From: JAOUJD01 sp963726405
GTDB taxonomy: Bacteria; Pseudomonadota; Gammaproteobacteria; Burkholderiales; Burkholderiaceae_F
Assembly: GCA_963726405.1 (NCBI GenBank)
Contig: CAVSCF010000002.1
Coordinates: 1 to 64,000, forward strand
Direction: 5' to 3'
Length of the DNA stretch: 64,000 nucleotides
The notes beneath the pieces were generated by a model that made no database searches, was not told the origin of the DNA, and saw only the letters and a list, made by a program, of their open reading frames with translations. Position 1 is the first letter of the stretch. Each line of letters begins with the position of its first letter. Made by a program: the position numbers and the translations under genes. Positions 17,269 through 26,654 of this stretch are shown piece by piece.

Positions 17269-18975
17269 ATGGACAAACCCTGGCTTGCTAGATACCCGGC
17301 CGGCGTCCCGGCCGACATCGACGTCAATCAGTTCGCCTCGCTGGAGCACGTGCTCCGATCCACGTGCGCCCGTTTCGCGACTCATCCCGCGTTCACTTCG
17401 ATGGGCTCGGCGCTGACGTTCAGGGAACTCGACGACGCGAGCGCCGCCTTCGCCGCCTGGTTGCAGAAAGTGGCGAAGCTCAAGCGCGGCGACCGCGTCG
17501 CGTTGATGCTGCCGAACCTGTTGCAGTACCCGGTCGCCATGTTCGGGGTCCTGCGGGCCGGCATGGTGGTCGTCAACGTCAACCCGCTCTACACCGCGCG
17601 CGAACTCGAACACCAGTTGCGCGACAGCGGCGCGGTGGCGATCGTGGTGCTCGAGAACTTCGCGCACACGCTCGAGCAGGTGATCCGGTCCACTCCGCTG
17701 CGCACCGTGGTGACCACCCAGGTCGGCGACCTGCTGCCCGCCGCCAGGCGTTTCCTGACGAACGCGGTGGTCAAGCACGTCAAGAAGCTGGTGCCGCGCT
17801 GGCGGCTGGACGGTGCGATTGGCTTCAATCGCGTACTGGCCGCGGGCCGCGCGCATTCCCTCGACGGTGTGACGCTCGCGCACGACGACCTGGCGTTCCT
17901 GCAGTACACGGGAGGGACCACCGGCGTCGCCAAGGGCGCCATGCTGACCCACGGCAACATGGTGGCCAACGTCCTTCAGGTGGCCGCCTGGATGTCGCCG
18001 AACCTGAAGGACGGGGCCGAGACGGTCGTCATCCCGCTGCCGCTCTATCACGTGTTTGCCTTGACGGGATGCCTGTCCTTCTTCGGCAAGGGAGCGCAGG
18101 CGGTGCTCATCGCCAATCCCCGCGACATGCCGGCGTTCATCGCATCGCTCCGGGCAACGCCGTTCAGCGCGATCATCGGCGTGAACACACTGTTCCGCGC
18201 GCTGCTCGACGCACCCGACTTCGCCAGGATCGACTGGAGCCGCCTGAAGCTCGCCGTGGCCGGCGGGATGGCCGTGCAGCATGTGGTTGCGCACCGATGG
18301 AAGGAAGCGACCGGTGTGCCGCTGGTCGAAGGGTATGGCCTCACAGAGAGCGCGCCGGTGGCCATCGCCAACCCGGTGACCATCGAGGAGTGGACCGGCC
18401 AGATCGGCGTACCGCTGCCCAGTACCGACGCCGCGATCCTCGACGAGGAGGGAAAGCCAGTGGCACTGGGCGAAGTGGGCGAGATCTGCCTGCGCGGGCC
18501 GCAGGTCATGAAGGGCTACTGGAACCGCCCCGAGGAATCGGCCCACGTCTTCACGGCCGACGGCTGGCTGCGCACCGGTGACATGGGCGTGATGGATGAC
18601 CTCGGCAGCATCCGCATCACCGACCGCAAGAAGGACATGATCGTCGTGTCCGGATTCAAGGTGTTTCCCAACGAGATCGAGGATGTGCTGACGATCCACC
18701 CGGGTGTGCTCGAGGCCGCGGCGATCGGCCTGCGCGACGAGCGTTCGGGCGAAACCGTCAAGGTGATCGTGGTGCGCAAGGACCCGGCACTGACGGAAGA
18801 CGCACTGCTGGCGCACTGCAAGCAGTACCTGACCGGATACAAGATGCCCCGCGTGGTCGAGTTCCGCAGCGAACCGCTGCCGAAGAGCAATATCGGAAAG
18901 ATCCTGCGGCGCGAGCTGAGGGACGGTGCAACGTCGCCGACGCCACCGACGGCCGTCACAGGCCGGCGCGGCTGA
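17269..18975 (+). CDS. fadD: Long-chain fatty acid-CoA ligase
   Basis: A 568-residue AMP-forming ligase that activates fatty acids to acyl-CoA at the inner membrane. It tracks E. coli FadD throughout: the start MDKPWLARYPAGVPADI, PNLLQYPVAMFGVLRAGM, the P-loop YTGGTTGVAKGAMLTHGN, the adenylate motif VEGYGLTESAP, the hinge TGDMGVMDD...RKKDMIVVSGFKVFPNEIED, and the catalytic Lys in LPKSNIGKILRREL. I chose ATG 17269 because it aligns with the FadD N-terminus; longer forms add unrelated residues. A GNAT gene follows after 7 bases. Confidence 0.95.
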   Translation: MDKPWLARYPAGVPADIDVNQFASLEHVLRSTCARFATHPAFTSMGSALTFRELDDASAAFAAWLQKVAKLKRGDRVALMLPNLLQYPVAMFGVLRAGMVVVNVNPLYTARELEHQLRDSGAVAIVVLENFAHTLEQVIRSTPLRTVVTTQVGDLLPAARRFLTNAVVKHVKKLVPRWRLDGAIGFNRVLAAGRAHSLDGVTLAHDDLAFLQYTGGTTGVAKGAMLTHGNMVANVLQVAAWMSPNLKDGAETVVIPLPLYHVFALTGCLSFFGKGAQAVLIANPRDMPAFIASLRATPFSAIIGVNTLFRALLDAPDFARIDWSRLKLAVAGGMAVQHVVAHRWKEATGVPLVEGYGLTESAPVAIANPVTIEEWTGQIGVPLPSTDAAILDEEGKPVALGEVGEICLRGPQVMKGYWNRPEESAHVFTADGWLRTGDMGVMDDLGSIRITDRKKDMIVVSGFKVFPNEIEDVLTIHPGVLEAAAIGLRDERSGETVKVIVVRKDPALTEDALLAHCKQYLTGYKMPRVVEFRSEPLPKSNIGKILRRELRDGATSPTPPTAVTGRRG

Positions 18976-18982
18976 CGTTCAC

Positions 18983-19519
18983 GTGTTCAAGCGGACCTCA
19001 CGGTATCGCCCTTGTCGTGTCGCGCTGCGCGATGGCCGCACGGTCACCGTGCGCGCCATCCACGCGACGGATGCTCCGGCGATCATCCAGGCCTTCGAGC
19101 GGCTGACGGCCGCCTCGCGCTATTCCCGTTTCATGCAGCACAAGAGGCAGCTCGACCCGGCGGCCCTCCAGCGCGGGGTTCATCCGCGGCCTGGCCTCGA
19201 CTTCGTGTTCGTGGCGACGATACCGGCTGCCGACGGCATCGACATCGTCGGCGCAGCCCAGTACGTTCGCGTGGACGACGACGATCCCCGGGTCTGCGAG
19301 TTCGCCATCACGATTGCCGAAGACTGGCGCGGCTCGGGCCTGGCCTCGCAGCTGTTGAGCCGCCTGGTCCGCCGCGCGCGGCACGACGGCTACAGCACGA
19401 TGGAAGGCGCCGTGATTGCGGACAATCGACCCATGCTCGCCCTGGCGGGCAAGCTGAAGTTCGGGGTCTTCCCCGAGCCGGACGACTCCACCGTCGTCCG
19501 GGTGCGGCGCGCCCTGTAG
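18983..19519 (+). CDS. GNAT family acetyltransferase
   Basis: A GNAT-fold protein of 178 residues from GTG 18983 (MFKRTSRYRPCRVALRDGR), which leaves a 7-base gap after fadD. The N-terminal part LRDGRTVTVRAIHATDAPAI is typical of the GNAT domain found alone or fused to acyl-CoA/succinyl-CoA-ligase-type proteins (Pat-like). Motif A reads AEDWRGSGLASQLLSRLVRR (acetyl-CoA loop R-G-S-G-L-A). Protein lysine acetyltransferases of this type regulate acyl-CoA synthetases, so coupling to fadD suggests it may acetylate FadD. That is inference. Confidence 0.85.
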   Translation: MFKRTSRYRPCRVALRDGRTVTVRAIHATDAPAIIQAFERLTAASRYSRFMQHKRQLDPAALQRGVHPRPGLDFVFVATIPAADGIDIVGAAQYVRVDDDDPRVCEFAITIAEDWRGSGLASQLLSRLVRRARHDGYSTMEGAVIADNRPMLALAGKLKFGVFPEPDDSTVVRVRRAL

Positions 19520-19715
19520 TCCCCCGCCGGCATTCCGCCCGCGGAAGGCGCCTCCGCCGGACCGGAGGCAAGTGCGTCGCTCGGACGGCCGCTGCTGAAA
19601 CCGGTGGACCGGGCCGCCTTGTCCTATGCAAGTCGATTCACGGACCGCCAACAGGGTCGCCGCACCCGTCTGGCCCACGGTCCACCTATAGTTGCGCGCT
19701 CATCAGGAGGTCGAA

Positions 19716-20495
19716 ATGTCATTCGTGCTCAGCCAGGTCGATGGCTTCGTCGGAACCGTCACTCTCAACCATCCGGAGAAGCGCAACGCGCTGAGCAAGC
19801 AGCTGGTCGACGAGATCATTGCGGCCTTCGAGGACTACAAGGCCCGCAACGTGCGGGTCGTGATCCTTCGCGCGCTCCCCGGATCCAAGGTGTGGTCCGC
19901 CGGGCATAACGTCGACGAGTTGCCCGAGGTGCGGCGCGATCCGCTCGGCTGGGACGACCCGCTGCGCAACGTCATCCGGCAGATCGAGAACTTTCCCGGT
20001 CCCGTGATCGCGATGATCGAGGGGTCCGTTTGGGGCGGGGCGAGCGAAACCGCGTTCGCCTGCGACCTCATCGTCGCCGTGCCGGACACCACGTTCGCCG
20101 TGACGCCTGCGAAGCTCGGCGTGCCCTACAACGTGAGCGGCATGATGACGTTCCTCAATGCGGCGAGCATACGGATCGTCAAGGAGCTTGCGTTCACGGC
20201 CAGGCCGATGAGTGCCGAGCGCGCCGAGCGGCTCGGCATCATCAATCATGTCGTTTCCGCCGACGAGCTCGAATCGTTCACCTATGGCCTTGCGGCAGAC
20301 ATCGCGACGCTGGCACCGCTGAGCATCGCCGTGATGAAGGAACAGTTGCGCATCCTGGCCGGGGCCCGACCCATGTCGCCCCAGGGGTTCGAGCGCGTTC
20401 AGGGCCTGCGGCGCGTGGTCTACGACAGCGAGGACTACGAAGAGGGCATCCGCGCGTTCAAGGAAAAGCGCAAGCCGCAATTCAAGGGCAAGTGA
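19716..20495 (+). CDS. scpB: Methylmalonyl-CoA decarboxylase (crotonase fold)
   Basis: A 259-residue crotonase-superfamily enzyme that follows E. coli ScpB/YgfG closely: LPGSKVWSAGHNVDELPEVR, DDPLRNVIRQIENFPGPVIA, MIEGSVWGGASETAFACDLI (oxyanion hole) and YDSEDYEEGIRAFKEKRKP at the C-terminus. The predicted reaction is (R)-methylmalonyl-CoA to propionyl-CoA and CO2. ATG 19716 has a perfect AGGAGG site 5 bases upstream. The mutase genes (sbm/mcm) that usually accompany it are absent here, so its substrate may come from elsewhere or it may act on another short acyl-CoA. Confidence 0.88.
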   Translation: MSFVLSQVDGFVGTVTLNHPEKRNALSKQLVDEIIAAFEDYKARNVRVVILRALPGSKVWSAGHNVDELPEVRRDPLGWDDPLRNVIRQIENFPGPVIAMIEGSVWGGASETAFACDLIVAVPDTTFAVTPAKLGVPYNVSGMMTFLNAASIRIVKELAFTARPMSAERAERLGIINHVVSADELESFTYGLAADIATLAPLSIAVMKEQLRILAGARPMSPQGFERVQGLRRVVYDSEDYEEGIRAFKEKRKPQFKGK

Positions 20496-20621
20496 AGCTC
20501 CAGTGAAGCGCAGGCGAGCGGCGCGCGTGTTTCGCCGGGGCCGTGCACGGCGCATGGGCGCAGGACGCCGGCGCGGTCGACAGATACTCGCGGGCAACGC
20601 AGGAAACCCGCCACCTCTGTT

Positions 20622-21326
20622 TCAGGCCTCAGCCTTCTTCCTGCCTTCCATCGGCTTCGTCGGAAGTTTCTCCGGCTTGTTCGGGCCCCACACACGGCGG
20701 TAGTACGTGTCGGCCAGATGCAGCGCGCCGACCGGGTTGTGCGCGAGCACGCGGTCCTTGGTGACGAGCGTCGTGACGAGCCCGATGGAATGCTTGATGA
20801 ACAGGCTGTCGTGCCCGACGCACAGGCCCATGATCACGTTGAGTTCGCAACCGGCCCGGTTGAGCAGTTCGGCCTGCGAGATCGGGTTGCACATCGGTTC
20901 GAAGGTGCCCGGGCGGATCTTCTCCTCGTCCTTCAGCCCGATCTCCTCCTTCGGTATTCCGCCGTTCTTGCAGGCAACGGACACCACCTCCAGCCCGTGG
21001 CTCTCCAGGATCGCGCTGAACACCCGCGCGAGGTCGACGAACGATATGCACATCGCGATGCCGACCTTGCGAAAGCCCATCTTCACGGCGAAGTGGCAGA
21101 TCTCCTCGACCCGGGTCCACTTGCAGTAGCCCTCGCTCTCGACCACCGCCGATACCTGGGCGACGCGCGCGTTGAACGGGTCCGCGTACGCCTGCCACGC
21201 GTCGGCGATCCCCTCGGCATCGACCTTCGAGGGGCAGAAGCCCGGCCCCCGCTCGTCGCCCTCCCCCTGACGGCAAGCGCGGACGGTGCTCGGGCAGTAG
21301 GCGCAGCCGGGGGATTCGTAGTTCAT
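20622..21326 (-). CDS. DUF1847 domain protein (Cys-rich, metal-binding-like)
   Basis: A 234-residue protein starting at ATG 21326 with a Cys-rich N-terminus (CAYCPSTVRACRQGEGDERG, then GFCPSKVD), conserved motifs VGIAMCISFVDLARVF and VACKNGGIPKEEIGL, and PMCNPISQAELLNRAGCELN. The final part is GLCVGHDSLFIKHSIGLVTT. This is the DUF1847 pattern, found mainly in anaerobes and some proteobacteria. The arrangement of Cys residues suggests metal or Fe-S binding, but the function is unknown. It stands alone on the minus strand, convergent with scpB. Confidence 0.85.
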   Translation of the reverse strand: MNYESPGCAYCPSTVRACRQGEGDERGPGFCPSKVDAEGIADAWQAYADPFNARVAQVSAVVESEGYCKWTRVEEICHFAVKMGFRKVGIAMCISFVDLARVFSAILESHGLEVVSVACKNGGIPKEEIGLKDEEKIRPGTFEPMCNPISQAELLNRAGCELNVIMGLCVGHDSLFIKHSIGLVTTLVTKDRVLAHNPVGALHLADTYYRRVWGPNKPEKLPTKPMEGRKKAEA

Positions 21327-21516
21327 GCGGTCGTCTCGGCGGGGGGAACCATGAACTGGATATGCTCCACGCGCCTCGGCGAGCGGGGTTTGCCCCAGCA
21401 CAAAGCCGGACGCCTGCGGCCGCCGGATTCCCTGCCTTTGTGATCGTCGAACGACGTTCAAAAGCGCAAGGCGCGCGACGAGTCACGCGAAACCGCTTGT
21501 ACGAGGGCGCGGGTGG

Positions 21517-22947
21517 CTAGCGCCGGCGTTTCCCCGTGGTCTTCGACGCGCCCTTCCCCTTGGCCTTCAGCGGTTGCTGCGCCTCCGCGATCTCCTGCCC
21601 GCTATGCCCTTCCAGCTTCGGGGTGATGTTGTCGTCGATCCATTTCTGGTCCCACCACTCGACGGGCAGCACCGCAACCCCGCTGAGGTAGACCCCGAAG
21701 TGCAAGTGGTCGCCCGCGGCGAGTCCCGTCTCGCCGGTCCGGCCCACGGGTTGACGCTTGGCGACCGTGTCGCCCGGCTTCACATCGATCGAGTTGAGGT
21801 GGCTGTACAGGGTGAACAGGCCCAGCCCGTGATCCAGGATGACCGTGTTCCCGTAGATGCCGAGATCGCCGGTGAACGCCACGGTGCCGCTGTTGGCGGC
21901 TTCGGCCGGATAGTTCTTCGTCACCGAAAGGTCGTACCCAACGTGATAGGCCGTGTCGACCGCCTCGCCGTTGTAGGTGTACGTCCGCTCGTCCGCGAAG
22001 TTGGCCTCGACCTTCGAGTTGCTCAACTGCGCGAAGGCGTCCTTCCACAGCATCGACGGCGTGAGCTTCTTCGTGACCTCGGCGATCCGGTCCTCGTTCT
22101 CCTTCCGCAGCCGCTTGTTCACCGCGACGAAGACGTCCTTTGGCGCGCCCTGCCGCGCGGCGGCGTCGACGAGCAGCGGCGCGACCTTGTTCTGCAGGAA
22201 GGCATCCGACAGCGGGATCGTGCTCTTCTTGTAGCGGACGTTCTTCAACTCGTAGGCGAGCCGCAACTCGCGCGTGTTGCCGGCCTTGTCCGTGGCCACC
22301 AGCGTGGGCCGCGCCTCGGCCGGGACGTCGTACGGATGCGCGAAGAAGGCCAGCAGGTGGTCGGGCCGATCCTTCACCTGCCCCGGAAAACCCTGGAAGA
22401 AGTAGTCGCCGATCTTCACGCCGCTCGCCACGGTGTCGGCGCTCGCCTTGTAGACGATGACGCCCACTCCGCCGAAGTTCACGTAGCGGTCGTCGGCCAC
22501 GAGTTCGAGCGTGGGCGGCGTGATGTCGATCGTGATGTTCTTCTCGAGGACCGCTTCGTTGCCGCTGAACAAGGCCGAATCGCGCGCGCTCACGCGCAGC
22601 ACGGCCGGTCCTTCCTTCACTCCGGATACCTTCGCCAGGGCGACCGCGATCTTCTTCTCGCCGATCGGCCGGTCGAACTGTTCGGAGGCGAGGCTATGCT
22701 CCGTTCCGCCCTGCGACAGCGTCGCCTTGAACGATTTCAGTCCCGTGCCCTTGTCGGTGACCTTGATCTCGAGCGGCGCGACGCCCAGCACGTCGGCCGT
22801 GGAGGACAGCGTGATCTGCGGCGGCTCGGACTCGAAGCGCGGCGAGAGGAACCAGGCCCCGCCCGCCATGGCGGCGACCAGGATCAGGACGAGGATGACA
22901 ACGATGGGCAGCTTGCTGCGACGTCGCTCGGACGGAAAGGCGGGCAT
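21517..22947 (-). CDS. M23 family metallopeptidase (membrane-anchored)
   Basis: A 476-residue protein: one N-terminal transmembrane helix (about 15-35), a long extracytoplasmic region with beta-rich domains (ITLSSTADVLGVAPLEIKV, bacterial Ig-like), and a C-terminal LytM/M23 domain with zinc ligands in YHVGYDLS (H-x-x-x-D) and the H-L-H-F-G motif in GDHLHFGVYLSG. Such enzymes cleave peptidoglycan peptide bridges or act as amidase activators. All zinc and catalytic His positions look intact, so it should be active. The tail is basic (KGKGASKTTGKRRR). It begins at ATG 22947 and is divergent from the ABC operon. Confidence 0.9.
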   Translation of the reverse strand: MPAFPSERRRSKLPIVVILVLILVAAMAGGAWFLSPRFESEPPQITLSSTADVLGVAPLEIKVTDKGTGLKSFKATLSQGGTEHSLASEQFDRPIGEKKIAVALAKVSGVKEGPAVLRVSARDSALFSGNEAVLEKNITIDITPPTLELVADDRYVNFGGVGVIVYKASADTVASGVKIGDYFFQGFPGQVKDRPDHLLAFFAHPYDVPAEARPTLVATDKAGNTRELRLAYELKNVRYKKSTIPLSDAFLQNKVAPLLVDAAARQGAPKDVFVAVNKRLRKENEDRIAEVTKKLTPSMLWKDAFAQLSNSKVEANFADERTYTYNGEAVDTAYHVGYDLSVTKNYPAEAANSGTVAFTGDLGIYGNTVILDHGLGLFTLYSHLNSIDVKPGDTVAKRQPVGRTGETGLAAGDHLHFGVYLSGVAVLPVEWWDQKWIDDNITPKLEGHSGQEIAEAQQPLKAKGKGASKTTGKRRR

Positions 22948-23245
22948 CGAACTTCTCGGGAGGTTGGCGGATGAGCTGCGGGCGCGATGGCCCGCACGAT
23001 GAAACCGCGGTGGCGGCAGACCGAAGCATAAACGCCGCAGCGATCGGACCCGGGACACCGCGATCTCCGATTCAGGGGAGTGTGGACGGCGGACGATGCG
23101 ACGCGGCTCACAAGCGGGTTTCCCGCGGAGGCACGCGGACCGCGTTTGACCCGCCCGCCCCTGTGGCGCGACACTCGCTCCCTTGCGCCGGAATCCTGCC
23201 GACGTCCGGCGAGTACGCACTACAACGCACCGGAGGAGACACCTC

Positions 23246-24787
23246 ATGCACGCCCTTGATCCCACCCGCCACGGCTCACGACGCGCCGCCGGCGCCCTGC
23301 TCGCGGCCCTGCTCGCCGTGTCCGGCCCCGCGCTGGCGGGCAAGAAGGACGACACCATCCGCTTCGCCTACGACCAGGCGCCGGAGAGCGTGGACCCGTT
23401 CTTCAACAACGTCCGCATCGGCGTGATCATCGGCGCCAACGTGTGGGACACGCTGGTCACCCTCGACCCGAAGACCAACGAATACAAGGGCAACCTCGCG
23501 AAGAGCTGGAAGCAGATCGACGACAAGACCATCGAGTTCGAACTGCGCGAGGGCGTCAAGTTCCACAACGGCGAGGACTTCGACGCCGACTCCGTGGTCT
23601 ACACGCTGAACTTCGTCGCCGATCCGGCCAACAAGGTCACGACCCAGGCCAACGTCAACTGGATCGAGAAAGCGACCAAGCTCGACAAGTACAAGGTGCG
23701 ACTGACCACCAAGCAGGTGTTCCCGGCGGCCATCGAGTACCTGGCCGGCCCGGTGGTGATGCATCCGGCCAAGTACTACGCCGAGGTCGGCCCGAAAGGC
23801 CAGAACACCAAGCCGGTCGGCACCGGGCCGTACAAGGTCGCCAACTACGTGCCGGGCAAGTCGATCACGCTCGAGAAGAACACCAGTTACTTCAAGGACT
23901 CGCCGAAGGGCGCCGCGAAGATCAACAAGGTCGAGATCCGCTTCATTCCCGACCGCCAGACGCAGATGGCCGAGATGCTGTCGGGCAACGGCGACCTGAT
24001 CATGCACGTGCCGAAGGACCAGGCCGACCAGGCGGCCAAGGTGTCGCACCTGCAGGTGGTGAGCGGCGAGACGATGCGCATCGCCTTCATGCAGTTGAAC
24101 ACGCTCGACAACACCCCCACGCCGGCCCTGAAGGACGCGCGCGTGCGCAAGGCAATCGCGCACGCCATCGACCGCGAGTCGATCGTGAAGAACATCGTCG
24201 GCGCCGGCTCGCGCGTGCTGCACACGCAGTGCTTCCCGTCGCAGTTCGGCTGCACCGACCAGGGCGCTGCGCGCTACGCGTACGACCCGGCGCTCGCGAA
24301 GAAACTGCTCGCCGAGGCCGGCTTCCCGAACGGATTCGAGACGGAGATCTTCGCGTACCGCGAACGCAACCAGACCGAGGCGATCATCAACAACCTGCAG
24401 CAGGTGGGCATCAAGGCCAAGCTCAACTTCTCGCAGTACGCCGCGATGCGCGATGCCATCCGTGCCGGCAAGGCCTCGCTGACGCACCAGACCTGGGGCT
24501 CGTTCTCGGTCAACGACGTCTCGGCCTCGATCCCCGTGTGGTTCGGCGGCGAGTCGGACGACGTCACCAAGGACAAGGAAGTCCAGGACCTGCTGAAGAA
24601 GGGCAACAACTCCGTCGATCCGAAAGTGCGGCAGCAGGCCTACCAGCAGGCGCTGAAGAAGATCGCCGACAACGCCTACTCGGTGCCGTTGTGGTCGCTG
24701 CCGGTGTACTACGTCGCCTCGAAGGACCTCAATTTCACGGCCTACGCGGACGAGATGGTGCGGCTGTGGGAGATGACCTGGAAGTAG
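23246..24787 (+). CDS. ABC transporter substrate-binding protein, family 5 (peptide-type)
   Basis: A 513-residue periplasmic binding protein with a signal peptide (GALLAALLAVSGPALA) and the SBP family 5 layout: IRFAYDQAPESVDPFFNNVR, the family signature near GNLAKSWKQIDDKTIEFELR and VGTGPYKVANYVPG, and the C-terminal AYSVPLWSLPVYYVASKDL. It captures peptides or similar solutes for the permeases encoded next. ATG 23246 follows GGAGGAGA. It is the first gene of the operon; the permease gene follows 41 bases later. Confidence 0.93.
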   Translation: MHALDPTRHGSRRAAGALLAALLAVSGPALAGKKDDTIRFAYDQAPESVDPFFNNVRIGVIIGANVWDTLVTLDPKTNEYKGNLAKSWKQIDDKTIEFELREGVKFHNGEDFDADSVVYTLNFVADPANKVTTQANVNWIEKATKLDKYKVRLTTKQVFPAAIEYLAGPVVMHPAKYYAEVGPKGQNTKPVGTGPYKVANYVPGKSITLEKNTSYFKDSPKGAAKINKVEIRFIPDRQTQMAEMLSGNGDLIMHVPKDQADQAAKVSHLQVVSGETMRIAFMQLNTLDNTPTPALKDARVRKAIAHAIDRESIVKNIVGAGSRVLHTQCFPSQFGCTDQGAARYAYDPALAKKLLAEAGFPNGFETEIFAYRERNQTEAIINNLQQVGIKAKLNFSQYAAMRDAIRAGKASLTHQTWGSFSVNDVSASIPVWFGGESDDVTKDKEVQDLLKKGNNSVDPKVRQQAYQQALKKIADNAYSVPLWSLPVYYVASKDLNFTAYADEMVRLWEMTWK

Positions 24788-24828
24788 ACGCGTGACATCG
24801 ACGTAAGGGCGGGAACGGCAGGCGCGAC

Positions 24829-25746
24829 GTGGGTGGCTACATCCTGAAGCGGCTCGGGCTGGCGCTCGCCGTCGCCCTCGCCGTCTCGATGATCGCCTTC
24901 CTGCTGCTGCGCCTGTCAGGCGACCCCGCGATCGCCATCGCCGGCGAGGGCGCCCGGGCCGAAGACATCGAGATGGTCCGCAAGACCTACGGCTTCGACC
25001 GGCCGCTGCCGGTGCAGTACGTCGAGTGGCTCGGCAAGACGCTGCGCGGGGACTTCGGCGAGTCGATCTACTTCAAGACGCCGGCCGCGCCGCTGATCTT
25101 CGCGAAGCTCGAAACGACGATGGTGCTGGGCCTGCTGTCGCTCGCCTTCGCGCTGGCGGTTTCGATCCCGCTCGGCGTGCTGGCCGCGGTCTACCGCAAC
25201 AGCTGGATCGACCGGCTGTGCCTCGCGCTCGCGGTGCTCGGGCAGGCGCTGCCGAACTTCTTCTTCGCGCTGCTGCTGATCATGGTGTTCTCGATCACGC
25301 TGCGCTGGCTGCCGGTGTCCGGCAGCGACACCTGGCAGCACTTCGTGATGCCCACGATCGCGCTCGGCTACTACGCGGCACCGGCGTTCATGCGGCTGAT
25401 CCGCGCCGGCATGATCGAGGTGCTCGAGGCCGACTACATCCGCACGGCGCGCGCCAAGGGCCTGCCGTCAAGCAAGGTGATCTTCAAGCACGCGCTGCGC
25501 AATGCCGTCGTGCCGGTGGTGGCGCTTGCCGCGGTGCAGCTCGGCTTCCTGCTCGGCGGCTCGGTCGTCATCGAGACTATCTTCGCCCTCGACGGCCTCG
25601 GCTACCTCGCCTACCAGAGCATCACCTTCAAGGACTTTCCGGTGATGCAGAACATCGTTCTGCTGCTGTCGGTGATCTACGTCGCGCTGACGCTCGCATC
25701 CGACGTCGCCAACGCGTGGCTCGATCCGCGCATCCGGGTGGCATGA
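24829..25746 (+). CDS. Peptide ABC transporter permease (DppB-type)
   Basis: A 305-residue inner-membrane permease starting at GTG 24829 (MGGYILKRLGLALAVALAVS). It has six predicted helices and the EAA loop ADYIRTARAKGLPSSKVIFK that docks on the ATPases. The ending LASDVANAWLDPRIRVA is typical of DppB/OppB. The stop overlaps the ATG of the second permease by four bases. Confidence 0.93.
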   Translation: MGGYILKRLGLALAVALAVSMIAFLLLRLSGDPAIAIAGEGARAEDIEMVRKTYGFDRPLPVQYVEWLGKTLRGDFGESIYFKTPAAPLIFAKLETTMVLGLLSLAFALAVSIPLGVLAAVYRNSWIDRLCLALAVLGQALPNFFFALLLIMVFSITLRWLPVSGSDTWQHFVMPTIALGYYAAPAFMRLIRAGMIEVLEADYIRTARAKGLPSSKVIFKHALRNAVVPVVALAAVQLGFLLGGSVVIETIFALDGLGYLAYQSITFKDFPVMQNIVLLLSVIYVALTLASDVANAWLDPRIRVA

Positions 25747-26654
25747 GCGCCATCAGCACGGAAGCCGCGGCCGCGGGCGTCGAGCCCGGCGCCATCGTCA
25801 TCGCTGCGCCCGGCCTCGCGCGGCGCGTCTGGAAGAACAAGGCGGTGGTGGTCGGCGGCGGCCTGCTGCTGCTGATCGTCGCCGTCGCGCTGCTCGCGCC
25901 ATGGATCGCGCCGTACGACCCCTACGCGCAGGACCTCGCCAACCGCAACGTGCCGCCCTTCTGGTACGACGCCGGTTCGTGGAGCCACCCGCTCGGCACC
26001 GACCCGCTCGGCCGCGACTACCTGTCGCGGCTGTTCTACGGGGCGCGCATCTCGCTGCTGATCGGCATCTCGGTGGCGCTCATCTCCGGGCTGATCGGCA
26101 CGACGATGGGAATGCTGGCCGGCTACTTCGGCGGCAAGACCGACATGGCGGTGAGCTTCATGGTGACGACGCGGCTCTCGATGCCCGTGATCCTCGTCGC
26201 GCTCGCGACCGTCGCGCTGGTCGGCGGCTCGCTGTGGGTCGTGATCATGGTGCTGGGGCTGCTGAAGTGGGACCGCTTCGCGGTGGTGATGCGCAGCGCC
26301 ACGCAGCAGGTGCGTTCGCTGGAGTACGTCGCCGCCGCGCAGGCCGCCGGCGCCTCGACCACGCGCGTCCTGCTCGGCGAGGTGCTGCCCAACGTGCTGC
26401 CGCACCTGATCGTCGTCGCCACGCTCGAGGCGGCCAGCGCGATCCTGCTCGAAGCCGCCCTCTCCTTCCTCGGCCTCGGCGTGCAGCCGCCGCTGCCGTC
26501 GTGGGGGCTGATGATCTCCGAGGCCAAGTCGTACATGTTCTTCTCGTTCTGGCTGATCGCGATTCCCGGCGCCGCGCTGGCGCTGCTGATCTTCGCGATC
26601 AACCTGGCGGGCGACGGCCTGCGTGACCTGCTGTCGCCGGAGGGGCGCGCATGA
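25743..26654 (+). CDS. Peptide ABC transporter permease (DppC-type)
   Basis: A 303-residue permease with the DppC/OppC layout: an N-terminal cytoplasmic tail, the first helix (about 36-57), DPLGRDYLSRLFYGARISLL, the EAA loop EYVAAAQAAGASTTRVLLGE and the terminal ALALLIFAINLAGDGLRDLL. ATG 25743 overlaps the preceding stop (ATGA), and its own stop overlaps the ATPase start (ATGA at 26651-26654). Translational coupling suggests equal amounts of the membrane subunits. Confidence 0.93.
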   Translation: MSAISTEAAAAGVEPGAIVIAAPGLARRVWKNKAVVVGGGLLLLIVAVALLAPWIAPYDPYAQDLANRNVPPFWYDAGSWSHPLGTDPLGRDYLSRLFYGARISLLIGISVALISGLIGTTMGMLAGYFGGKTDMAVSFMVTTRLSMPVILVALATVALVGGSLWVVIMVLGLLKWDRFAVVMRSATQQVRSLEYVAAAQAAGASTTRVLLGEVLPNVLPHLIVVATLEAASAILLEAALSFLGLGVQPPLPSWGLMISEAKSYMFFSFWLIAIPGAALALLIFAINLAGDGLRDLLSPEGRA

